6,959 nucleotides of DNA, taken from Parvularculaceae bacterium. Its GTDB lineage: Bacteria; Pseudomonadota; Alphaproteobacteria; Caulobacterales; Parvularculaceae. The stretch is from the NCBI GenBank assembly GCA_027080545.1, contig JALWRV010000170.1:1-6959 (forward strand), given 5' to 3'. A program made the position numbers and the translations under genes. The notes beneath the pieces were generated by a model. The model was not told the DNA's origin and ran no database searches. It was given only the letters and a program-made list of their open reading frames with translations. Each line of letters opens with the position of its first letter. Position 1 is the stretch's first letter. This document shows, piece after piece, positions 1-5,735 of this stretch.

Positions 1-2
1 AA

Positions 3-161
3 ATCATCGTTCTCGAAGCGGGTAGAATTGCTGAACAGGGAGATTTTGCCGAACTGATTGAGCGGGACGGCATTTTCGCTCGATTATGGCAGCAGCAGCA
101 ACATCAAAGTGAGATAGAAGAGGAAGGCATAGAAGACGCTCATGGGGAAGGGCGCATATGA
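3..161 (+). CDS. ABC exporter ATP-binding protein, C-terminal end (partial)
   Basis: The first 52 codons form an open frame ending in TGA at 159-161; the start lies left of the window. The peptide begins IIVLEAGRIAEQGDFAEL and continues through a GIFARLWQQQ segment to a short acidic tail. This is the segment after the H-loop in ABC ATPases: the D-E-I-x-V-L-x-x-G-R-I-x-E-x-G strand-turn, then the helix with the L-Y-A-x-L-W pattern typical of fused permease-ATPase exporters (MsbA/ATM1 type). Walker A, the signature motif and the membrane domain are outside the window, so the substrate cannot be inferred. Its stop codon overlaps the start of the next gene (ATGA), which implies translational coupling. 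I am confident of the ABC ATPase family; the exporter subtype rests on this short tail. Confidence 0.82.
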   Translation: MIVLEAGRIAEQGDFAELIERDGIFARLWQQQQHQSEIEEEGIEDAHGEGRI

Positions 162-508
162 GCGTGAATAGAGTAAAGTCGGCTATTTTTATTGCCGCGC
201 ATCGGCGGGCTTGCGAAGCGAACGGTGCTTTTGTCACCATTGCGCGCCAAGGTGACGGGGATGCGGGTTTGGTGATGATCCGGGCCATCAATCGTGAGGG
301 ACAAGAAAGATTATTGATTGAGACAAACCATTTCATCAAAGGCCGTCTCTGGCGGGATTTGAGCGACGGATTTAAGGCCGCTGAAGAAATTCGCCAATTG
401 GTTGATCGACAGATTGGCTTCGATTCCGACCTTTGGCTTGTGGATATTGAAGACCCAGAAGGGCGCACCTTTTTATCGGAACCGATTATCGCCAAGGATG
501 CAATTTAA
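158..508 (+). CDS. DUF1491 family protein
   Basis: A complete 116-residue protein that matches the DUF1491 pattern of small alphaproteobacterial proteins. It opens with R-V-K-S-A-I-F-I-A-A-H-R-R and then G-A-F-V-T-I-A-R-Q-G-D (about residues 6-33). A basic centre with a conserved Trp follows (GRLWRDL, about 63-69), and it ends with the near-invariant DLWLVDIEDPEGRTFL stretch (about 91-106). There are no membrane segments or signal peptide, so it is probably cytosolic. The biochemical function is unknown. The start ATG overlaps the stop of the upstream ABC gene by four bases, and an AAGGG ribosome binding site (148-152) sits five bases before it, so the start is well supported and the two genes form one operon. 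It ends 17 bp from the convergent DUF2336 gene, with no clear terminator between them. Confidence 0.85.
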   Translation: MSVNRVKSAIFIAAHRRACEANGAFVTIARQGDGDAGLVMIRAINREGQERLLIETNHFIKGRLWRDLSDGFKAAEEIRQLVDRQIGFDSDLWLVDIEDPEGRTFLSEPIIAKDAI

Positions 509-525
509 GCTCAAATTCTGAAAAA

Positions 526-1578
526 TTAGGCGCGGCGCAAACCAAATTGAGATTCCGGTTGAAGCCCAGTGCTTGATTGAGCAAACCCTTGGGGGGACTG
601 CTGGTCTTGAGCTTCATTTTGGTCTGCCAATTCTTCTGCCGGTACGGATGAAATGCGAATGCGCAAAAACCGCATCACCCGTTCTGCGGTGTCTTTTTCC
701 AGTTTGCCATATTGGGCAATCAAATCCAGAACGAAACGCTCATCGGTATTGCGTTTTTGCATGGAATGCAGCATTCGAGCGAAGAAATTTCGGGAAAACC
801 CAACCGATGCGCAAGCGATGGCAATGGATTCGCGGGATTGATCATTGAGAATGCGCTGTAATGTCGCGCCATTACATTCGAGCTTATTGGCCAGTGCAAA
901 CAGAAATTCTGACCGGTGGGAGGTTTCCAGCAATTCGCTGAGATAATCTTCGTCAATGGCATTTACACGCATTTTGGCCATCACTTCTTTGCGGGCAGCG
1001 AGTAATTTATCGCGCCCTTCTTCCATGGCATCATGCAATACTTGCTCTCGAAACCGCGCTACCGTGCGATCAAGCACTGCTAAAATTTTTGTAGGCACTT
1101 TTTCTTTCAAAGAAGTGCGATGCTCCATAAAAATGAGAAGGTAAATGGCTTCAAGAAAAGAGGTTGGCAGGCTCAGACGGTTTTCCGGATAAAGATCGTC
1201 TGTAAGCGGTAAATTTTCAGCTTGACGACCAATTTGTTCGCGGATGATTGCCATGAGGTCTGCGGCGGTTAAGGCAGCGCTTCGGCGCAAAATATGAATA
1301 TGACGGCTGTCTGAATATTTCAACAAATCTAGCACCAGGTCTTTCGGTGCATTTGATTTGGTGAGGGCCATCGCCAGAGCTCGACGCATACGTCGGTCTA
1401 TCAAAGGTGAAATGATAAACAAAAGATGGTCAAAATTTTCCATCTCTTTTCTGGTGTAGCGATCCGGCGCCGCCGCCATGCGGTCGGTAATTTCGCGTAG
1501 GATTTCGCGCCTGTCTTCGCTGTCAACCTGCCCTGGAAGACTCATTAAACGAGTCAATAAAGAATTATTCGATGCCAT
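526..1578 (-). CDS. DUF2336 domain-containing protein
   Basis: A protein of 350 residues when started at the ATG at 1578-1576. An in-frame ATG at 1647 would add 23 residues, but the 1578 start has a good AAGGGG ribosome binding site and begins MASNNSLLTRL, as is usual for the family. It is almost entirely helical. The N-terminal part (about residues 10-112) has the DUF2336 pattern: R-R-E-I-L-R-E-I-T-D-R, then A-P-K-D-L-V-L-D-L-L, then I-L-R-R-S-A-A-L-T-A-A-D-L-M-A-I-I. The C-terminal part (about 230-270) has the family's second helical repeat with I-A-I-A-C-A-S-V-G-F-S-R-N-F-F-A. The last 30 residues are Gln/Glu/Ser-rich and look disordered. It has no signal peptide or membrane segment. Members are alphaproteobacterial and of unknown function; HEAT-like scaffolding is a guess from the repeat-like helices. 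It lies 106 bp downstream of the penicillin-binding protein gene on the same strand. Confidence 0.8.
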   Translation of the reverse strand: MASNNSLLTRLMSLPGQVDSEDRREILREITDRMAAAPDRYTRKEMENFDHLLFIISPLIDRRMRRALAMALTKSNAPKDLVLDLLKYSDSRHIHILRRSAALTAADLMAIIREQIGRQAENLPLTDDLYPENRLSLPTSFLEAIYLLIFMEHRTSLKEKVPTKILAVLDRTVARFREQVLHDAMEEGRDKLLAARKEVMAKMRVNAIDEDYLSELLETSHRSEFLFALANKLECNGATLQRILNDQSRESIAIACASVGFSRNFFARMLHSMQKRNTDERFVLDLIAQYGKLEKDTAERVMRFLRIRISSVPAEELADQNEAQDQQSPQGFAQSSTGLQPESQFGLRRA

Positions 1579-1584
1579 GTTTTG

Positions 1585-1590
1585 CCCCTT
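1585..1590 (-). promoter_or_regulatory. Ribosome binding site that fixes the DUF2336 start
   Basis: On the minus strand AAGGGG lies six bases before the ATG at 1578. This favours the 350-residue product over the longer form from the ATG at 1647. Confidence 0.6.
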
Positions 1591-1630
1591 ACCTGCATCC
1601 ACCAATATGAGGAGCTTAGGGCAGGATGGT

Positions 1631-1654
1631 AAAAAGACCGTTGCCATCGGGCAA
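1631..1654 (-). terminator. Weak candidate hairpin-T terminator after the penicillin-binding protein gene
   Basis: On the minus strand TTGCC (1654-1650), loop CGAT, and GGCAA (1645-1641) form a perfect 5-bp stem with a 4-base loop. Five bases of spacer and a run of five T (1635-1631) follow. It lies 31-54 bases past the stop of the penicillin-binding protein gene. The stem is short and the T run is not directly adjacent, so this may be only a partial terminator, or chance; read-through into DUF2336 remains plausible. Confidence 0.22.
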
Positions 1655-1684
1655 AGAATTTGTATTTGTTTGTTTAATGGCTTG

Positions 1685-3943
1685 TTAATGTCCGAAGCGG
1701 AACCAACGTCTGGGTTTGCGCTTTTCTTCTTCGTTGGCTGGTCGCCCCTTCACCCAACCTTCATCGTCTTTATTTTCTTCTGGTCTGTTGTCCTGTTCTG
1801 ATACAGGATAGTCACTGCGCCAAATTTCTCTTGGAGGTTGGCCATAGATACGGCCAGGGCCGTGGGCAATTGTTTGGAAGTCTTGATCGAGATTATTATA
1901 AAAACTGGCGAGCCGTTGATCGGTTTGATAGGTGACCGCTGGGGTTGCGCCAGGAATTGATTTTATGGGCAGGGAAGCGTGGGCACTTTTCATGAAATCG
2001 CGCCAAATCACCGCCGGCAATGAGCCCCCGGTCACATGATCCATAGAGGTGTTTTCATCATTGCCGACCCACACCCCGGCGGTTATTTGTGCCGTATAGC
2101 CAATGAACCAAGCGTCTTTCCAATCATTGGTGGTGCCGGTTTTGCCAACAGCGGGGCGGCGTCCCAAATCGGCGCGCCTGCCTGTGCCTTCATGGATGAC
2201 CTGATAGAGTAGGTGGTTCATGGTTTTGGCATTTTTTTTGGTCATAATTTGCGCGTCAGATTGTTGTTGCTCTGCCGTGTAAAGCGTCTCACCCTGACGA
2301 GTATCAATTTGGGTGATGACAATCGGGTGCGCTGCCTTGCCATAGCGGGCGAAGGGTAGATAGGCCGCTGTTATTTCGTCCAGCGTGACCTCCATGGAAC
2401 CCAGAGCGATGGAGGGGTGCGCCTTCATGGGTGAGTGAATACCAGCGCGCCGAGCTGTTTCAATGACCTTATCTCGCCCCACCATCTCCGTAATTTGAAC
2501 CGATACGGTGTTAATCGATTTAGCCATAGCATCGGCTAACCGGATAGGCCCCAGATAGTTGCCAGAATAGTTTTTGGGTTGCCAGCCATCTACATCTACT
2601 TCTTGGTCGATCATCAAAGCGCGGGGGGTCAGCCCATATTCAATAGCAGCCAGATAGACGAAGGGCTTGAAGGAAGATCCCGGTTGGCGATGGGCTTGGG
2701 CTGCGCGGTTAAACTGGCTTTCCTCATAGGCGGTGCCGCCAACCATAGCGAGCAATTCACCCTCATTATTATAAGCCACCAAAGCAGCTTGGGTGGCTCC
2801 TAATTCAATATTTTTTTCATCAATGGCATTTTTTATAATTGTGGAGGCGGTGGCTTGTAAGGCGCTATCCATGGTTGTTTGGATAACCAAATCTTGATCA
2901 AAGGCGCCTAATATGTCTTTGGCGCGAATGAGGGCGTAATCGGTAAAATAGCCGTAATTATCATTGACCAGATGAGGGTTAAGGGCTGGCGGTGTGCTTT
3001 TTGCTATTTCAGCGCTTTTCTCATCCATCAATCCGGTTTCAACCAAATTATCAATAACTTCTCTAGCGCGGGCTTGGGCACCGGCAAGGTTTGATGTGGG
3101 GGACAGGCTAGACGGGGCTTTTGGCAAGGCCGCGAGGAGGGCTGCTTCCGACAAGCTCAAAGCGCTAGCGGGTTTGGAAAAATAAAGCTGGGAGGCGGCC
3201 TCAATTCCATAGGCACCGGAACCAAGATAGATGCGGTTGAGATAGAGGGTGAGGATTTCTTCCTTGCTCAGGCGGTTTTCCAACCAGACCGCAAGATGGG
3301 CTTCCAATAATTTTCTATTAAGGGAGCGTTCTGAGGAGAGAAACAGATTGCGCGCTAGCTGCTGCGTAATGGTGCTGGCTCCTTCGCGCAAAGAGCCGGC
3401 TTTGAGGTTGGTCAAGGTAGCGCGGGCAAGGCCACGCGGATCTAGGCCGTGATGGCGGAAAAAACGCCTGTCTTCGGTGGCAACAAAAGCATCAATCACA
3501 TAAGGGGGCAGGTCATCTAATTGTATCGGATCACCATAATAGCTGCCGCGCACACCAATTTCATTGCCATCGCGATCAAGAATGAGCAGGCTGGCTGGGC
3601 GGTTTACTTTCCACAGATCGACATTTTCCGGCGGGGTTAGGGTCATGGCTAAATTTAAAATGCCGAATGTCACTGTTAATGCGACAACAAAAACATAAGG
3701 CGAGATGGCCAAGCTGGGGCGCACCCACAGGCGCGGCGTAATCAAAAAATGACCAATTTTTTTCAACACCCAAAACAAGCCACCACCAATGGCGCCAAGA
3801 CAGACATTCAGCCCTGTTAGAAAGTCACCCCACCATGGGGCCAGCGCTGCGCCAACGCCTTTGACGGCCCTGCCTGCGCCGTTGCCTGCGCGGCCTGCAA
3901 CCCGTTTGGAGGTGGATGAAGAATTATTTTTTTTAGTCGGCAT
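1685..3943 (-). CDS. Class A penicillin-binding protein (PBP1A family), bifunctional glycosyltransferase/transpeptidase
   Basis: A 752-residue protein that polymerises lipid II into glycan strands and crosslinks the stem peptides in the periplasm. It has a basic, Gly/Ala-rich cytosolic N-terminus (1-40), a hydrophobic patch (about 41-70) and a membrane anchor (about 78-102). The GT51 domain (about 115-280) has motif ATEDRRFF with catalytic Glu157, GASTITQQLARN (188-199), the RKLLEAHLAVWLE helix (210-222), the EEILTLYLNRIYLGSGAYGI segment (from about 228) and SEAALLAALPKAP (265-277). The transpeptidase has SSFK with nucleophile Ser423 and Lys426, SIN (476-478) and KTGTT (601-605). All catalytic motifs are intact. 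The linker between the two domains is short, without an obvious inserted OB domain as in E. coli PBP1A. The C-terminus is acidic and then strongly basic. An in-frame TTG at 4003 would add 20 residues, but the ATG at 3943 with a nearby AGCAGG is preferred. DUF2336 lies downstream. Confidence 0.93.
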   Translation of the reverse strand: MPTKKNNSSSTSKRVAGRAGNGAGRAVKGVGAALAPWWGDFLTGLNVCLGAIGGGLFWVLKKIGHFLITPRLWVRPSLAISPYVFVVALTVTFGILNLAMTLTPPENVDLWKVNRPASLLILDRDGNEIGVRGSYYGDPIQLDDLPPYVIDAFVATEDRRFFRHHGLDPRGLARATLTNLKAGSLREGASTITQQLARNLFLSSERSLNRKLLEAHLAVWLENRLSKEEILTLYLNRIYLGSGAYGIEAASQLYFSKPASALSLSEAALLAALPKAPSSLSPTSNLAGAQARAREVIDNLVETGLMDEKSAEIAKSTPPALNPHLVNDNYGYFTDYALIRAKDILGAFDQDLVIQTTMDSALQATASTIIKNAIDEKNIELGATQAALVAYNNEGELLAMVGGTAYEESQFNRAAQAHRQPGSSFKPFVYLAAIEYGLTPRALMIDQEVDVDGWQPKNYSGNYLGPIRLADAMAKSINTVSVQITEMVGRDKVIETARRAGIHSPMKAHPSIALGSMEVTLDEITAAYLPFARYGKAAHPIVITQIDTRQGETLYTAEQQQSDAQIMTKKNAKTMNHLLYQVIHEGTGRRADLGRRPAVGKTGTTNDWKDAWFIGYTAQITAGVWVGNDENTSMDHVTGGSLPAVIWRDFMKSAHASLPIKSIPGATPAVTYQTDQRLASFYNNLDQDFQTIAHGPGRIYGQPPREIWRSDYPVSEQDNRPEENKDDEGWVKGRPANEEEKRKPRRWFRFGH

Positions 3944-3966
3944 TTGCCTGCTTCTATAAAGGATGG

Positions 3967-4011
3967 ATGGGCGGATCTGGTTAAAAATACGATATGATAT
4001 CAACCGCCCAT
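3967..4011. repeat. 8-bp inverted repeat upstream of the penicillin-binding protein gene
   Basis: ATGGGCGG at 3967-3974 and CCGCCCAT at 4004-4011 are perfect inverted copies separated by 29 bases. The spacer contains an 11-bp odd palindrome, GATATGATATC (3991-4001). The right-hand arm of the element, in transcript orientation, ends 23 bases before the ATG at 3943. It could act as an operator or, if transcribed, as a GC-stemmed hairpin in the 5' leader. No convincing -35/-10 pair was found on either strand of this divergent region; TATAGT at 4037-4042 is a lone -10-like hexamer facing the YcgN gene. Confidence 0.4.
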
Positions 4012-4035
4012 TTTAGCGCATTTTCTTTTTAGCGC
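4011..4035. repeat. 9-bp direct repeat TTTTAGCGC, 16-bp period
   Basis: TTTTAGCGC occurs at 4011-4019 and again at 4027-4035, in the divergent region between the penicillin-binding protein and YcgN genes. The 16-bp period is about one and a half helical turns. It could be a pair of protein binding sites or a chance duplication in AT-rich spacer DNA. It abuts the right arm of the 8-bp inverted repeat. Confidence 0.4.
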
Positions 4036-4100
4036 CTATAGTGGCGGTGCGGATAAAATATGGCCAAATGGGGTTGATTCAAGGCCTCAAACAGGATTTT

Positions 4101-4106
4101 GAAGGG
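4101..4106 (+). promoter_or_regulatory. Ribosome binding site that fixes the YcgN-family start
   Basis: GAAGGG lies four bases before the ATG at 4111. It makes that ATG a better start than the in-frame TTG at 4099, which would place the ribosome binding site inside the gene. Confidence 0.6.
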
Positions 4107-4110
4107 CGTT

Positions 4111-4563
4111 ATGAAGAAAAAGCCCCCCTTTTGGCAAATTAAGAGCCTATCCGAGATGAATGCGCAAGAATGGGAGTCTCTGTGCGATGGGTGCGGCCAA
4201 TGTTGTTTGGTGTTGCTTATCGACGACGAGACGGATGATGTGTGGGAAACCGATGTAGTGTGCTCTCTATTTGATGGGACTTGCCGCAAATGTACCGATT
4301 ATGAAAATCGGGCAAAGCGAATGCCCGATTGCATTCCATTGACCCCCAAAAATATTGGTGCGCTGAATTGGATGCCGGCAAGCTGTGCCTATCGTCTTCT
4401 CCATGAAGGGAAGGATTTACCCCCTTGGCACCCTCTTGTTAGTGGTAGACGGGCGAGCGTTGATGAGGCCGGTATTGCGGTTGCAGAGAATTTACCGTCA
4501 GAAGATATGTTTACAGAAGAAGAGTTAACCGAGCGCACAACTAAAAAACGCACCGGTAAATGA
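4111..4563 (+). CDS. ycgN: YcgN/UPF0260 family cysteine-cluster protein
   Basis: A 150-residue protein that matches the UPF0260 (YcgN) branch of the YkgJ-type cysteine-cluster proteins along its whole length. Key features are the N-terminal FWQIKSLSEMNAQEWESLC lead-in and the cluster C25-x2-C28-x2-C31-C32 (LCDGCGQCC). Further conserved cysteines are at C51, C58, C61, C74 and C92, with C58 and C61 in a TCRKC motif. The WMPASCAYRLL block (88-98) and LPPWHPLVSG (103-112) follow. Such cysteine sets suggest zinc or iron-sulfur binding, but the family's activity is unknown. It has no signal peptide and is probably cytosolic. It is divergent from the penicillin-binding protein gene, 167 bp away, and is followed by a 172-bp AT-rich gap before the GTA region. 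The start was chosen from the ribosome binding site at 4101-4106. The C-terminal tail is charged and variable. Confidence 0.92.
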   Translation: MKKKPPFWQIKSLSEMNAQEWESLCDGCGQCCLVLLIDDETDDVWETDVVCSLFDGTCRKCTDYENRAKRMPDCIPLTPKNIGALNWMPASCAYRLLHEGKDLPPWHPLVSGRRASVDEAGIAVAENLPSEDMFTEEELTERTTKKRTGK

Positions 4564-4682
4564 GGCGATTGCCTGGTTAATGGTAGTGTTTCAGCGTGCC
4601 GCATAAGAAAAAAATAAATCTAAAATTATACTTATCCCCGTCCCGTTAATCTCTTGTATAGTTTGTCGAGAGTGTGGGGTAT

Positions 4683-4711
4683 AACTTATTACTCCCTATA
4701 CAGAATATAAT
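4683..4711 (+). promoter_or_regulatory. Candidate promoter for the GTA remnant
   Basis: In the 172-bp AT-rich gap after the YcgN gene, TATAAT at 4706-4711 is a perfect -10 hexamer, 24 bases before the GTG at 4736. The -35 position at 17-bp spacing (4683-4688) reads AACTTA, a poor match, so an activator may be needed. GTA clusters are known to depend on host regulators, but no such binding site is identifiable here. Nothing else is recognisable in the gap apart from a possible 7-bp inverted repeat (4655-4661 and 4696-4702). Confidence 0.3.
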
Positions 4712-4735
4712 ATCAATCGTTTTTGCGAGGGATGG

Positions 4736-5203
4736 GTGTGGAACATGGTGGAGCATGTGCATAGCCGTGGCTGGGTTCATACGCTCAGCGGCGCGCTAGA
4801 TGGTTTTCTTGAACAATTACCAGCGTATCGTGGCGAGACGGAAGGCGCAGAATATCTGCGATCTTTAAATATGGCCACAAAATTGGCGAGTGATCTTGTT
4901 ACGTTGGAGGAGAAAATGCGCGATGCAAAAAGGCAAGCCGTTGTTGCCAATAATGAGAGCGCGCGAGAATCGGATAGCGAAAAGATTGAGATATTACGGC
5001 ATCAAGCTGCCGAACGCCTTGCCGGATCATTTGTTCCTCTTGAACACGCACCAATGGATGGTGCTGATGGAGCAGATAAAAAGCCCCGATTTGATGGAGG
5101 TATTCCTCAGCGATTGGATGATTTGGGCGCGGGAAGATCAGCTGCCGCCGATGGATTGCACGTGGAAAACATGGTTGCTTCTGGGCGGTCGCGGTGCCGG
5201 TAA
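4736..5203 (+). CDS. Small protein preceding the terminase; probable GTA g1 (small terminase-like)
   Basis: A frame of 155 codons starting at GTG 4736, preceded by GAGGG at 4727-4731; an ATG three codons in (4745) is the alternative. Residues about 40-110 are a charged helical region with heptad-like spacing (M-A-T-K-L-A-S-D-L-V-T-L-E-E-K-M), suggesting a coiled coil. No helix-turn-helix, signal peptide or membrane segment is visible. I assign it by position directly before the large terminase, and because RcGTA gp1 is a small coiled-coil terminase subunit without a DNA-binding domain. I do not recognise the sequence with certainty. The last ~48 residues overlap the terminase reading frame out of phase, including its Walker A region, and look like low-constraint sequence. 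The true functional protein may therefore end near residue 107, or the gene may have lost an earlier stop by frameshift. Confidence 0.5.
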   Translation: MWNMVEHVHSRGWVHTLSGALDGFLEQLPAYRGETEGAEYLRSLNMATKLASDLVTLEEKMRDAKRQAVVANNESARESDSEKIEILRHQAAERLAGSFVPLEHAPMDGADGADKKPRFDGGIPQRLDDLGAGRSAAADGLHVENMVASGRSRCR

Positions 5204-5735
5204 AACACGGGCTGGCGCGGAATGGGTACGCGGGTTGGTGGAAGGAAATAAAGTGCAACATATTGCGCTCATTGGGGAAACCTTTGGAGATGTACGCGAA
5301 GTGATGATTGAAGGACCGTCTGGGTTGCGTTCCATCGGAACGAAAGACATGCGCCCGCATTTTGAAGCGGGGCGCCATCGCTTGGTTTGGCCGAACGGGG
5401 CGACGGCGCATATTTTTTCTGCCGAGGCCCCTGAAGGGTTGCGGGGATATCAGTTTGAAGCGGCATGGGCGGATGAAATTTGTAAATGGCGTTATGTGGA
5501 AAGCTGCTGGAGCAATTTGCAACTGGCTTTACGTCTCGGAGAAAATCCGCGCCAAGTGGTAACAACAACCCCGAAACCATCGGCGTTTTTGAAACGTTTG
5601 ATGGCGCAGAAAACAACCCATTTGGCCCGTTCACGCACTAAAGATAATGCGCATAATCTAGCCCATGGTTTCTTTGACAATGTTGCCGCGCTTTATCAGG
5701 GCACAAGGCTGGGACGCCAAGAGCTGGATGGGGAG
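5058..5735 (+). other. g2: Terminase large subunit segment (g2, ATPase domain only)
   Basis: Residue numbers count from ATG 5058. The N-terminal DWMIWAREDQLPP block matches the GTA terminase lead-in. Walker A GGRGAGKT is at 43-50, followed by RAGAEWVRGL. The segment SAEAPEGLRGYQFEAAWADE contains Walker B, with Asp139 and catalytic Glu140. The coupling motif VVTTTPKP is at 167-174, and the conserved TRLGRQELDGE ends at 226. In full-length TerL (roughly 420-450 residues) this point lies just before the linker to the RNase H-like nuclease domain, which is absent here. All visible ATPase residues are intact. Confidence 0.88.

Noticed and set aside
4..495. A 163-codon open frame on the minus strand opposite the ABC tail and DUF1491.
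   Set aside because: Both genes on the plus strand are recognisable families joined by an ATGA overlap; the antisense product has shadow-like composition.
509..525. A possible bidirectional terminator between the convergent DUF1491 and DUF2336 genes.
   Set aside because: The gap is only 17 bp and shows no stable stem; only a short A/T-rich stretch is present.
1478..1801. A plus-strand open frame across the DUF2336 start and the end of the penicillin-binding protein gene, with a hydrophobic C-terminus resembling a membrane segment.
   Set aside because: It is antisense to two real genes. The hydrophobic stretch is the reverse complement of the charged Glu/Lys-rich tail of the penicillin-binding protein.
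4655..4702. A 7-bp inverted repeat TGTATAG / CTATACA, 34 bases apart, upstream of the GTA region.
   Set aside because: About one such 7-bp pair is expected by chance in an AT-rich spacer of this size, and the spacing does not suit a hairpin terminator.
4899..5522. A 207-codon open frame on the minus strand opposite the small GTA gene and the terminase.
   Set aside because: It lies antisense to well-supported terminase motifs, its product is rich in Pro/Arg/His/Phe with no family resemblance, and it has no convincing start signal. It is a codon-usage shadow.
5308..5562. An 84-codon plus-strand frame inside the terminase segment.
   Set aside because: It is in a different phase from the continuous terminase frame that carries all the ATPase motifs, so it is a shadow.
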